From: Chryseobacterium gleum
GTDB lineage: Bacteria; Bacteroidota; Bacteroidia; Flavobacteriales_D; Crocinitomicaceae
DNA: 33,310 nt
Direction of reading: 5' to 3'
NCBI GenBank assembly: GCA_945888625.1
Contig: CAMDAH010000021.1
Location: forward strand, 1 to 33,310
Shown: one piece after another, positions 8,823 to 16,803 of the stretch
Numbering within the stretch: position 1 is the stretch's first letter
Layout of the letters: every line of letters begins with the position of its first letter
Position numbers and translations under genes: made by a program
The notes under the pieces: model-generated
Databases searched by the model: none
What the model was told of the DNA's origin: nothing
What the model saw: the letters and a program-made list of their open reading frames with translations, nothing else

Positions 8823-9857
8823 AAAAGATAGGTCATTTGTTTTTTTTAAAAAGTTTTCGGTAAGAACAGAAACCGGGTAATCGACCAGGTTGTTTATTGG
8901 GATTTTTATTAAATTGCTTTTTGGCACGACTAATTTTATGATGGAATCGAAGCAGATAAAAAAAGCAGTGATTTTTTGATGAGAAAGAATATGTGTTATT
9001 TCGGGAGACTGAAAAATTGCGTTAGAGCGATGTTGTTGTAAAAAAGCGTTTTGATCTTCGCTCGTTTCAAATTCAACAAGCGGAAATTCGTACAGTCCTT
9101 GCCAAATGTCCTTCGCTTTTCGTTTTTGTACATACGTTTCGTTGTTTAAACAAAACACAAGAAAAACAAAATAACGCTGTCTCGTTTTGGTTTTTTTGAG
9201 TTTAACAGGCCTTTCATTTACCGTGTTGTTTACTTTCGAAAGGCATTTTTTTTCAAAAACACAATGGAAACAATTCGGTTTTTTAGGCGTGCACTGTAAA
9301 GCCCCAAATTCCATTATTGCTTGATTAAATATGGCTGGTCTAAGTTTATCTAAGAAATCGTTTGCCAAAACCTTAAAAATATTTTTTCCTTCTGCTGAAT
9401 CAATTGGGGTATTAATATCAAAAATACGACTTAACACGCGATAGACGTTTCCATCGACCACAGCAACCGGCTCATCAAAGGAAAATGATGCAATCGCGGC
9501 GGCGGTATACTCTCCAATTCCTTTGAGTTTTAATAGCGAAAGATAATTTTCTGGAAATTTCCCGTCTAAATTGTCGACAATAAACTTCGCTGTCTGCAAC
9601 ATATTTCTAGCTCTTGAATAATAGCCCAAGCCCTGCCATAAATTAAGTACATCATCCTCGCAAGCTAGCGATAACGAAAGGACGGTTGGGTAAGCCTTTA
9701 AAAATCTGTTGTAATATGGAAGTCCCTGCTGAACGCGTGTTTGCTGAAGTAACACCTCGCTTAACCAAATGCTGTAGGGGTCTTTTGTATCGCGCCAAGG
9801 CAATTCTCGTTTGCTAATTAAATACCATGAAACCAGATCATCTTGCTGTATTCCCAT
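8796..9857 (-). CDS. mutY: A/G-specific adenine DNA glycosylase
   Basis: Removes adenine mispaired with 8-oxoguanine, preventing G:C to T:A changes. The 353 residues include catalytic Glu34 (WLSEVLLQQTRV), the helix-hairpin-helix LKGIGEYTAAAIASFSF (111-127), catalytic Asp135 (VVDGNVYRV), and the [4Fe-4S] ligands with the exact spacing C189-x6-C196-x2-C199-x5-C205. The C-terminal ~130 residues (from ~225) form the NUDIX-like 8-oxoG-recognition domain, with WQGLYEFPLVEFE visible. It is divergent from the HU-like gene, with a 95-nt gap holding both promoters. Confidence 0.95.
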   Translation of the reverse strand: MGIQQDDLVSWYLISKRELPWRDTKDPYSIWLSEVLLQQTRVQQGLPYYNRFLKAYPTVLSLSLACEDDVLNLWQGLGYYSRARNMLQTAKFIVDNLDGKFPENYLSLLKLKGIGEYTAAAIASFSFDEPVAVVDGNVYRVLSRIFDINTPIDSAEGKNIFKVLANDFLDKLRPAIFNQAIMEFGALQCTPKKPNCFHCVFEKKCLSKVNNTVNERPVKLKKTKTRQRYFVFLVFCLNNETYVQKRKAKDIWQGLYEFPLVEFETSEDQNAFLQQHRSNAIFQSPEITHILSHQKITAFFICFDSIIKLVVPKSNLIKIPINNLVDYPVSVLTENFLKKTNDLSFLSQANNVN

Positions 9858-9898
9858 TCTTTTTTTTAAAAAAATGTAAATTAATTAACTAACTGAAT

Positions 9899-9906
9899 TA
9901 CTTTTG
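9899..9906 (+). promoter_or_regulatory. Putative -7 box of the HU/IHF-like gene
   Basis: TACTTTTG at 9899-9906 fits TAnnTTTG and predicts initiation near 9912, about 40 nt before the ATG at 9953. No TTG lies at the usual upstream spacing. Confidence 0.45.
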
Positions 9907-9911
9907 TACCG

Positions 9912-9919
9912 CAAAAATA
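9912..9919 (-). promoter_or_regulatory. Putative -7 box of mutY
   Basis: TATTTTTG (minus strand 9919-9912) fits TAnnTTTG and predicts initiation near 9905, about 48 nt before the mutY ATG at 9857. It lies only 5 nt from the oppositely directed box of the HU-like gene. The run is AT-rich, so a chance match is possible. Confidence 0.35.
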
Positions 9920-9952
9920 CAAAAACAGAATTTTTAAAATTAAATTAATATT

Positions 9953-10243
9953 ATGACAAAAGCTGATATAGTAGCTGATATTGCAACAGAAACAGGCCTA
10001 GAAAAAACAGAAGTTTTACGAGCTGTGGAAGCGTTTATGGTTTCGATTAAATCATCGCTTGCCCAAGGAAATAATGTTTATCTAAGAGGGTTTGGAAGTT
10101 TTATAATAAAAGAGCGTGCTCAGAAAACAGGCAGGAACATTTCGCAAAAAACAACGGTTATTATTCCTGCTCACAACATTCCTTCCTTTAAACCCGCTAA
10201 AACTTTTGTTGAAAAAATTAAGACAGAGGTCAAGGTCGGATAA
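9953..10243 (+). CDS. HU/IHF-family nucleoid DNA-binding protein
   Basis: A 96-residue DNA-bending protein of the HU/IHF family. The N-terminal helices (MTKADIVADIATETGLEKTEV) form the dimer body. RGFGSFIIKERAQKTGRN is the conserved core, and ISQKTTVIIPAHNIPSFKPAK is the DNA-embracing beta-arm with the intercalating proline and the FKP tail. Annotation pipelines would call it HU or integration host factor beta subunit; the sequence does not settle which. The start context is AT-rich with no Shine-Dalgarno. It is divergent from mutY and upstream of the 30-codon gene, which has its own promoter. Confidence 0.93.
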   Translation: MTKADIVADIATETGLEKTEVLRAVEAFMVSIKSSLAQGNNVYLRGFGSFIIKERAQKTGRNISQKTTVIIPAHNIPSFKPAKTFVEKIKTEVKVG

Positions 10244-10249
10244 ACCATT

Positions 10250-10279
10250 TTGCTTATTAAAATTAAACGTGTATATTTG
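10250..10279 (+). promoter_or_regulatory. Putative promoter of the 30-codon gene and RNase E/G
   Basis: TTG at 10250-10252, 19 nt, then TATATTTG at 10272-10279: a full match to the TTG-N19-TAnnTTTG pattern. It starts just after the HU-like stop. The predicted start near 10285 leaves a leader of about 58 nt before the ATG at 10344. Confidence 0.6.
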
Positions 10280-10343
10280 CAACACTAATTCAGTAATTCT
10301 TTGTATTTAGTATAGCATTTAACAACAAGATAAACTTCAATAT

Positions 10344-10436
10344 ATGCCAAGCGGTAAGAAAAGAAAAGGACATAAAATGGCTACGCACAAGCGTAAAAAA
10401 AGATTAAGAAAGAATCGCCACAAAAAGAAAAAATAA
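10344..10436 (+). CDS. 30-residue basic protein, AURKAIP1/COX24-domain type
   Basis: ATG at 10344 to TAA at 10434-10436 encodes 30 residues starting MPSGKKRKGHKMATHKRKKR and ending in RKNRHKKKK; more than half are Lys, Arg or His. I recognise it as the short Bacteroidota protein annotated as AURKAIP1/COX24 domain-containing. That domain is the conserved tail of mitochondrial small-subunit ribosomal protein mS38, so a ribosome-bound role is likely but inferred. It has its own promoter and lies 46 nt before the RNase E/G gene, probably cotranscribed with it. An internal ATG at codon 12 is a less likely start. It is too short for routine gene callers. Confidence 0.8.
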   Translation: MPSGKKRKGHKMATHKRKKRLRKNRHKKKK

Positions 10437-10482
10437 GCTTGTCCTCTAATTATTAACACCTAGCCTATCAGCGTTGGTCTTA

Positions 10483-12060
10483 ATGGTTTATCCTAAAATT
10501 TTTGACGTGAGCTTAGAACTAATAATAGATGCAAGGTCCAGCGGTGTTTGGCTTTCCTTGCTTCGTGGTGGTAAATTAATTGAACTTCATGAGGAGCGAG
10601 GAAACTCCGAGTTTGCAGTGGGGGATATTTACCTCGGGAAAATCCGGCGCTTATCCCCAAGTTTGAATGCCGCATTTGTAGATGTGGGTCACGAAAAGGA
10701 TGCTTTTTTGCACTATTTAGATCTGGGTCCTCAGTTTAACTCCTTAAATAAATTTACTAAAGATTCTATTCGAAATAAACAAAGTGTTCACGATTTGCGT
10801 TACTTCAAGTTAGAAAAAGAGATTGAAAAATCGGGAAAAATCGATGGCATTCTATCCTCTTCGCAATCTATTTTAGTGCAAATTGCTAAAGAACCAATTT
10901 CCACTAAAGGGCCAAGACTTTCCTCCGATATCACTTTAGCCGGACGTTATTTGGTTCTTTCTCCATTTTCTAATAAAATATCTATTTCTCAAAAAATTAA
11001 AGAAGTTGAGGAAAGAAAGCGTTTAAAAGACCTAATGGAACGAATTATCCCAAAAAACTTTGGTGTAATTATTCGAACCGTGGCCGAAAATCGGTTAACA
11101 GAGGATTTAGAACAAGATTTGAATGATTTATTGGAGAAATGGAAAAAAATTCATGCTAATACCAAAAGTGCTGATGCACCTAAACGAATTCTAGGTGAAC
11201 TCAACACGACAACATCTATTCTAAGGGATTTATTAAATGGCGATTTCACTAATATTCATGTAAACGACTCCAAAATGTTTTCAGAAATGAAAACCTACAT
11301 TACAAGCATTTCTCCAGGAAAAGAGCAGATTGTAAAATTGTATGATTCTAAAATTCCAATTTTTGAAAAATTTGGCATCAACAAACAAATAAAAACGCTT
11401 TTTGGCAAAAAGGTTCCAATGCCTAGTGGCGGACATTTAATTATTGAGCACACGGAGGCAATGCACGTTATTGATGTAAATAGCGGAAATAGAAAAGGTG
11501 CTGATGGTCAAGAAAACAATGCCCTTGGAACAAATCTAGAGGCCGCCGCAGAGGTTGCGCGCGTGCTTCAACTACGAGATATGGGAGGAATAATCTGTGT
11601 TGACTTCATTGACATGCACGAAAAAGAAAACAATAGAGTTCTTTTTGAAAAAATGAAAGAATTTATGCGTTCCGATCGTGCCAAGCACAACATAATACCC
11701 CCTTCTAAATTTGGTATTATTGAAATTACGCGACAACGTGTTCGCCCACAAACAGAAATAAAAACCGCGGAATCTTGTCCAACTTGTAGCGGAACAGGCG
11801 AAATTCAAGCAAGCATACTTTTTGCAGAGGAAATAGAAGCCAACTTAAATTTTCTGATTTTAGACAGGAAAATTACTGGTATTGCCCTGCAAGTTCACCC
11901 CTATTTAGAAGGGTACTTCAAAAAGGGAGGGTTTTTAAAGTCAAAACAATGGGCTTGGTACTTTAGGTTTAAAAAATGGATCCCTGTAATTGGCGTAAGC
12001 GCACTTAACCTGCTCGATTATTCTTTTGTAGATAAAGACAACGAAGAAATTCCTTTGTAA
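10483..12060 (+). CDS. rng: Ribonuclease E/G family endoribonuclease
   Basis: Endoribonuclease acting on rRNA precursors and mRNA. The ATG at 10483 gives 525 residues; an in-frame TTG nine bases upstream (10474) is less likely. An N-terminal S1 domain (~35-135) carries the Bacteroidota-type insertion. The catalytic core has IDVNSG (Asp331) and CVDFIDM (Asp374), matching the Mg-binding aspartates of RNase E/G, and NTNLEAAAEVARVLQLRDMGG between them. CPTCSGTG (C432, C435) is the zinc-link. No long RNase E-type scaffold tail is present, so it resembles RNase G in size. It shares the promoter of the 30-codon gene, and recX begins one base after its stop. Confidence 0.93.
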   Translation: MVYPKIFDVSLELIIDARSSGVWLSLLRGGKLIELHEERGNSEFAVGDIYLGKIRRLSPSLNAAFVDVGHEKDAFLHYLDLGPQFNSLNKFTKDSIRNKQSVHDLRYFKLEKEIEKSGKIDGILSSSQSILVQIAKEPISTKGPRLSSDITLAGRYLVLSPFSNKISISQKIKEVEERKRLKDLMERIIPKNFGVIIRTVAENRLTEDLEQDLNDLLEKWKKIHANTKSADAPKRILGELNTTTSILRDLLNGDFTNIHVNDSKMFSEMKTYITSISPGKEQIVKLYDSKIPIFEKFGINKQIKTLFGKKVPMPSGGHLIIEHTEAMHVIDVNSGNRKGADGQENNALGTNLEAAAEVARVLQLRDMGGIICVDFIDMHEKENNRVLFEKMKEFMRSDRAKHNIIPPSKFGIIEITRQRVRPQTEIKTAESCPTCSGTGEIQASILFAEEIEANLNFLILDRKITGIALQVHPYLEGYFKKGGFLKSKQWAWYFRFKKWIPVIGVSALNLLDYSFVDKDNEEIPL

Positions 12061-12061
12061 C

Positions 12062-12532
12062 ATGACAACGTCTTCCGCCTTATACTTGTCGGAAAAAATT
12101 AAATTAGAGCGTTATTGTGCCTACGAAGACCGATGTGTGTTTCAAATCAAAAAAAAACTGTTCACCTCCTTATTAACTGATAAAGAAAAAGCGGCGTTGA
12201 TTTTGTCACTGCAATCCAATAAGTTTTTAGATGACCATCGCTTTGCCTGTTCTTATGTAAGCGGTAAAACCCGAATTAAAAAATGGGGGGAGCACAAAAT
12301 TCGTTTGGGATTAAAAGCATATCAAATAGACGATCAAACCATAGCTATTGCTATGAAAGAAATTCAGTTGGATGACTATTTTAAAACATTAAAAGATTTA
12401 ATCGAAAAAAAGAGCGGACAGCTTTCATCCATTGATAACGAGTACGAAAAAAAAGTAAAAATAATTCGATTTTTAGTCAGTAAAGGGTACTCACTTTCTG
12501 ATATTTATCAAGCGGGAATTGACGCAGATTAG
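12062..12532 (+). CDS. recX: Regulatory protein RecX
   Basis: Modulator of RecA filament activity. The 156 residues carry the three-helix RecX repeats with the signature FLDDHRFACSYVSGKTRIKKWGEHKIRLGL (~residues 57-86), which closely follows the family pattern F(I/L)D(E/D)xRFAxxYVxxKxRxxKWGxxKI. The ATG comes one base after the RNase E/G stop, implying coupling. recA is not in the window. The TAG stop overlaps the lysS stop on the opposite strand by three bases. Confidence 0.9.
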   Translation: MTTSSALYLSEKIKLERYCAYEDRCVFQIKKKLFTSLLTDKEKAALILSLQSNKFLDDHRFACSYVSGKTRIKKWGEHKIRLGLKAYQIDDQTIAIAMKEIQLDDYFKTLKDLIEKKSGQLSSIDNEYEKKVKIIRFLVSKGYSLSDIYQAGIDAD

Positions 12533-14235
12533 CTTATTTGCTTTATCATAACGGCAGCGTCTATTTTATATACCTCAACACGTCCCATTTTTACTAAATT
12601 TTTAATGGTTATGTCCCACGATTTATTGCTGACATCAAATTTTTCGCGTAAATCAATCAAGGATAAGGTAACTTGATTGTCCAATAGGCTACACACTTGT
12701 TTTTCCGTATCCGTTAATTGCTCTTGTTGAGTAAACGATTCTGCCCGCATTTGAGGAAAAAACAACACCTCTTGAATAGAAGGATTATTGGTTAGTAGCA
12801 TTACAAAACGATCGATGCCAATACCCATTCCTGAAGTTGGAGGCATGCCATACTCTAAGGCCCGAAGAAAATCTTGGTCAATAAACATCGCCTCGTCGTC
12901 GCCTTTTTCCGAAAGTGCCATCTGTACTTCGAATCGCTCCCTTTGGTCTATTGGATCATTTAACTCAGAATATGCGTTTGCAATTTCCTTTCCGTTAATC
13001 ATCAATTCGAAACGTTCCGTTAGAGAAGGATTGTTTCGGTGTTTTTTACATAGCGGCGACATTTCAATGGGGTAATCGGTAATAAAAACAGGTTGTATGT
13101 AGTTCCCCTCGCACATCTCACCGAAAAGTTCATCAATTAATTTCCCTTTACCCATTGAAGCATTAACAGAAATATGATTTGCAAGGCACGCTTCACGTAG
13201 TTGGTCTTCGTTTTTTCCATCAATATCGAACCCTGTAAATTCGATTATTGCTTCGCGCATAGTTACTCTTCTAAAAGGTGCTTTAAGCGATATTTCATTT
13301 TGACCAACCATAATTTCTGTCGTTCCACAGACATCTAATGCAACGCGCTCGATCATTTTTTCAGTAAAATCCATCATCCAATTATAGTCCTTATAGGCAA
13401 CATAAATTTCCAGCATGGTAAACTCCGTGTTGTGTGTCCTGTCTAAGCCCTCATTTCGAAAATCCTTTGCAAATTCAAAAACCCCATCAAAGCCACCAAC
13501 AATAAGTCTTTTTAAATACAATTCGTTGGCAATTCTCAAATACAGGGGCATGTCTAGGGCATTGTGATGCGTAATAAAAGGCCTGGCCGCTGCGCCTCCG
13601 GGAATGGGCTGAAGAATTGGTGTTTCCACCTCAAGGTAATTAAATTCCTCAAAAAACTTGCGCATAGAAGTAATCGCTTTTGAACGTTTAATGAACGTTT
13701 CCTTAACCTTAGGATTTACTAACAAATCCACATAACGTTGTCTATACCGTAACTCTGGATCAGTAAAAGCATCATGTACCAGACCATCTGTATCCGTTTT
13801 GGGCAAAGGAAGTGGTTTCAATGATTTACTTAGCAGGGTTAATTCCTTAACATGTACACTTTCCTCACCTACTTTCGTTTTAAACAAGGTTCCTTTAACG
13901 CCAATTATATCCCCCAGGTCCAAATACCTCTTAAACAAATCATTATACAACGACTTATCCTCACCTGAACACAACTCATCTCTATTGATGTAAAGCTGAA
14001 CCCTGCCGCTAGCATCCTGTAATTCTACAAACGATGCCTTACCCATGATGCGTTGGCTCATCATCCTTCCCGCCAAACACACTGTTTTTCCTTCTTCAAA
14101 ATGTTCATTAATTTCTTGTGCAAAACAAGAAACGGGATAGGTTTCCGCGGGAAACGGGTTTATTCCCATTGCTATAATTTTAACCAATGACTCTCTTCGT
14201 TGAACCTCTTGTTCGGAAAGTATTTGCTGACTCAT
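12529..14235 (-). CDS. lysS: Lysyl-tRNA synthetase, class II, with C-terminal winged-helix-like extension
   Basis: Charges tRNA-Lys with lysine. The 568 residues comprise an OB-fold anticodon-binding domain (~52-140) and a class II core. Motif 2 is FRNEGLDRTHNTEFTMLE (259-276); motif 3 is GMGIGIDRFVML (469-480). The core ends near residue 499 (FFPQMRAE). About 68 further residues follow (LTDTEKQVCSLL...DLREKFDVSNKSW...LVKMGRVEVYKID) that read like a helix-turn-helix/winged-helix module; E. coli LysS lacks it. It is 18 nt after mgtE on the same strand with no clear promoter between, so the two may be cotranscribed. Confidence 0.96.
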   Translation of the reverse strand: MSQQILSEQEVQRRESLVKIIAMGINPFPAETYPVSCFAQEINEHFEEGKTVCLAGRMMSQRIMGKASFVELQDASGRVQLYINRDELCSGEDKSLYNDLFKRYLDLGDIIGVKGTLFKTKVGEESVHVKELTLLSKSLKPLPLPKTDTDGLVHDAFTDPELRYRQRYVDLLVNPKVKETFIKRSKAITSMRKFFEEFNYLEVETPILQPIPGGAAARPFITHHNALDMPLYLRIANELYLKRLIVGGFDGVFEFAKDFRNEGLDRTHNTEFTMLEIYVAYKDYNWMMDFTEKMIERVALDVCGTTEIMVGQNEISLKAPFRRVTMREAIIEFTGFDIDGKNEDQLREACLANHISVNASMGKGKLIDELFGEMCEGNYIQPVFITDYPIEMSPLCKKHRNNPSLTERFELMINGKEIANAYSELNDPIDQRERFEVQMALSEKGDDEAMFIDQDFLRALEYGMPPTSGMGIGIDRFVMLLTNNPSIQEVLFFPQMRAESFTQQEQLTDTEKQVCSLLDNQVTLSLIDLREKFDVSNKSWDITIKNLVKMGRVEVYKIDAAVMIKQIS

Positions 14236-14253
14236 ATTTCTAAATAAATTTGT

Positions 14254-15606
14254 TTAAATCTCATAAATTAACATGCCGATAGTAAAATAGATGAACAGAC
14301 CTACAACATCATTTAGCGTGGTAATAAAAGGACCAGTAGCTATTGCAGGATCTATTTTATATTTATGAAGCATAAGTGGTATGAGTGTGCCAATAGTAGA
14401 TGCAAAAATAATAACGGTCAACAAAGAAATGCTAACCACCATGCCTAACTTAGCATCGCCAAAAATAAATGCGAAGCCAAAAATTATAGAAGATAATAAT
14501 AGTCCATTTAAAAGACCAATTAAGGATTCCTTAAGAATTCGTTGAACAACACCTCCCAAAATTTTATTTCCCCTTGCCAAGGATTGAACAACAATTGCAG
14601 AGGATTGAACACCTACGTTGCCTCCCATGGCAGTAATGAGCGGGATAAAAAAAGCCAAAGCGGGAATTTTGGTTATTCCTCCTTCAAAACCTGAAAGAAC
14701 CCGAGCGCCAAAAACACCTCCCACGAGCCCAATAAAAAGCCATGGTAATCGACTACTTGATATTTTCCAAATACTTGCATCTTTTTCTAATGGCTCTGAA
14801 ATACCTGTTGCGAATTGAAAATCGCGGTCGGCCTCCTGTTTTATATAATCGACGACATCGTCCATTGTTATTCTTCCCACCAATTTTTTTTGATAATCGA
14901 CGACCGGAACAGATACTAAATCGTATTTCTCCATCACATCTGCCACCTCTTCAATACTATCGCTCGTCTTAACAGAAATAATATTTTTGAATTGGTATAA
15001 GTCCTCTATTCTTGTATTTGTCCCGGCAAAGAGCAAGCGTTTTAATGATAAAACACCAACAAGCTGCTCCGTATTATTTACAACAAAAATGTTATACACT
15101 TTTTCAACGTCTTCTGCTTGTTTCCTTAACTCAAACAAAGCTTTATCAACCGGCCAGTCGACCTCTGCTTGAAAAAACTCCTTTTGCATTATTCCACCAG
15201 CTGTATTTTCGTCGTAATTTAACAAATCGACAATGTCCTCAGCGGCCTCGTCGTCGTCCATTTGAGAAATAACCTCTTGTATTTGGGCTTGTGAAAAATC
15301 CCCTAGGATATCTGCAGCATCATCTGAATCCAAATTTTCTAATTGGTCGGCTATTTCTTTGGATGAAAGAGAGGCAATAAACCGGTCTCTTACCTCTTCC
15401 TCAAGTTCCATTAAAATATCAGCTTGAGTATCCTCATTTACCAAAAAGTAGAGGTATTTAGCTTCGTTATTTGTTAATTTATCTAAAATTTCTGCTACAT
15501 CTGCGTAATGCAGGTCGAGCACATGGCTTAGTAACCAAGATTCGTCCTGCTCAGCAATTTTAAGGCGAACATCAACAAGAAAATCTTTAGTTAATTCAAA
15601 GCGCAT
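14254..15606 (-). CDS. mgtE: Magnesium transporter MgtE
   Basis: Inner-membrane Mg2+ channel gated by cytosolic Mg2+. The 450 residues show the full order: an acidic superhelical N domain (~1-125, rich in Asp/Glu), two CBS domains (~130-255, with VGVLSLKRLL and VGRITMDDVVDYI), a plug helix, and five transmembrane segments (~285-450). The channel motif PLITAMGGNVGVQSSAIVVQ and the metal-site LNDVVGLFIYF are present. N-domain acidic residues sense Mg2+ in characterised homologues. It is downstream of the superoxide dismutase gene with its own -7 box, and 18 nt upstream of lysS. Confidence 0.95.
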   Translation of the reverse strand: MRFELTKDFLVDVRLKIAEQDESWLLSHVLDLHYADVAEILDKLTNNEAKYLYFLVNEDTQADILMELEEEVRDRFIASLSSKEIADQLENLDSDDAADILGDFSQAQIQEVISQMDDDEAAEDIVDLLNYDENTAGGIMQKEFFQAEVDWPVDKALFELRKQAEDVEKVYNIFVVNNTEQLVGVLSLKRLLFAGTNTRIEDLYQFKNIISVKTSDSIEEVADVMEKYDLVSVPVVDYQKKLVGRITMDDVVDYIKQEADRDFQFATGISEPLEKDASIWKISSSRLPWLFIGLVGGVFGARVLSGFEGGITKIPALAFFIPLITAMGGNVGVQSSAIVVQSLARGNKILGGVVQRILKESLIGLLNGLLLSSIIFGFAFIFGDAKLGMVVSISLLTVIIFASTIGTLIPLMLHKYKIDPAIATGPFITTLNDVVGLFIYFTIGMLIYEI

Positions 15607-15625
15607 TGGGTCAAAAATTTAGGTG

Positions 15626-15633
15626 CAAAGGTA
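15626..15633 (-). promoter_or_regulatory. Putative -7 box of mgtE
   Basis: TACCTTTG (minus strand 15633-15626) fits TAnnTTTG, predicting initiation near 15619 and a leader of about 13 nt before the ATG at 15606. I see no TTG at the usual -33 distance. Confidence 0.45.
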
Positions 15634-15667
15634 AGGGTTTTAAATAAAAGTGGGCTATTGAGCAATC

Positions 15668-16675
15668 TCAATCATGACAAAGCCCTTGAACAAGATGAAA
15701 TAAATCATGTGATTCAGCCATCTCTTTTATCAACAAGGCATCTTTTGCTCCCTTCTTAACTAGGTTATTTATTTCATTACATTTTTTTTCCAAATTTAAC
15801 AATCCCTGCTTAACGGAAAGATTGTTTAAGGACTTCGGAGGGGTTGAGACCGTTAATAAAATTGCCTTTGCCAAGAACTCCCCGCTCCTTAGTCTAATTG
15901 GCCCTAAGTCTCCATTTTCTGAAGGGTGGAACGTTTGTGCCATTACCTTGTGAAAATCCTTCATCGCTGGCCAATTATCTTTCTCAATTTCAATTAACAG
16001 TGAATCCTTCATTGCTCCTTCATATTTTTTTGATACCACACCCCAATCAATTAATGACCAGACCGCATTAAGGTAATCCATTCGTTTGTTTTGATAATTT
16101 AAGTAGTAAGCATGCTCCCAAACATCGATTGCCACTATCGGAATACCTCTTTCGTTCACCACATCCATTAAAGGATTGTCCTGGTTAGACGTGCTTGAAA
16201 CAACCAATTGTCTGTCAGGACTGACCATCAACCAAGCCCATCCCGAACCGAAGCGATTTGTTGCCGCGTTTAACATTGATTTCTTAAGACTATCCATTGA
16301 TTTAAAGTCTTTACCAATTGCTAGTAATAAGTCGTTAGTTATGGGTGTTTGTTTCGCTGTTGGCGCCAAAATGTCCCAAAAAAGTGAATGGTTGTAATGC
16401 CCACCTGCGTTATTTCTAACAACATCCGAACGAAAGCCAACATAAAACAATAAATCAATTAATGACTGTGATTCCATGCGTGTTCCTAAAACCGCTTTAT
16501 TTAAGTTGTTAACGTACGCTTGATGATGCTTTGAATGATGTATTTCCATTGTTAAGGCATCAATTTGTGGGGCGTACTCCGCGTAAGCATACGGTAAAGT
16601 TGGCAATGTGTATGATTGAGCAGCTGTTAACTGAACAAACAAAACAGCAATAAGAGAAAAAAGTATGGTTTTCAT
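15668..16675 (-). CDS. Exported Fe/Mn-family superoxide dismutase with extra C-terminal domain
   Basis: Dismutates superoxide to peroxide and oxygen. From the ATG at 16675 it has 335 residues. Residues 1-20 form a signal peptide (MKTILFSLIAVLFVQLTAAQ), which is why I prefer this start to an in-frame ATG at 16726. The SOD domain (~21-230) has all four metal ligands: H46 (EIHHSKHH), H96 (GGHYNHSLFW), D184 and H188 (DVWEHAYYL). Gly92 and Gln165 (SNQDNP) favour manganese. Ordinary SODs end about here; this one continues for ~100 mostly helical residues with M238, H242, M245, H250, H323, H327 and C333 (ending SHDLFHLVQGLCHD). The extension's role is unknown. Location is probably periplasmic. Confidence 0.92.
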   Translation of the reverse strand: MKTILFSLIAVLFVQLTAAQSYTLPTLPYAYAEYAPQIDALTMEIHHSKHHQAYVNNLNKAVLGTRMESQSLIDLLFYVGFRSDVVRNNAGGHYNHSLFWDILAPTAKQTPITNDLLLAIGKDFKSMDSLKKSMLNAATNRFGSGWAWLMVSPDRQLVVSSTSNQDNPLMDVVNERGIPIVAIDVWEHAYYLNYQNKRMDYLNAVWSLIDWGVVSKKYEGAMKDSLLIEIEKDNWPAMKDFHKVMAQTFHPSENGDLGPIRLRSGEFLAKAILLTVSTPPKSLNNLSVKQGLLNLEKKCNEINNLVKKGAKDALLIKEMAESHDLFHLVQGLCHD

Positions 16676-16692
16676 AAGAAGTATTTTTTGTT

Positions 16693-16700
16693 TAAAGTTA
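16693..16700 (-). promoter_or_regulatory. Weak -7-like box before the superoxide dismutase gene
   Basis: TAACTTTA (minus strand 16700-16693) matches TAnnTTTG at all but the last base, with about 11 nt of predicted leader before the ATG at 16675. No -33 TTG is at the right spacing. If real, it also argues against the upstream ATG at 16726. Confidence 0.25.
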
Positions 16701-16776
16701 CAGAAGATGGTTAAATATATGCACATTTAGCACAACCTTTTCTTATGTTGTAGCTAGAACATTGTGTTTTTCTTGT

Positions 16777-16784
16777 TACTTTTG
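16777..16784 (+). promoter_or_regulatory. Putative -7 box of ileS
   Basis: TACTTTTG at 16777-16784 fits TAnnTTTG. It predicts initiation near 16790 and a leader of about 14 nt before the ATG at 16804, too short for a T-box or other leader control. TTG at 16748-16750 is 26 nt away, longer than the usual spacing. Confidence 0.45.
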
Positions 16785-16803
16785 AGCACTAATTTTCTTA
16801 TTA

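Noticed and set aside
15668..16726. Longer superoxide dismutase reading from the ATG at 16726
   Set aside because: It would put 17 residues before a clean signal peptide, and the weak -7 box lies within that stretch.
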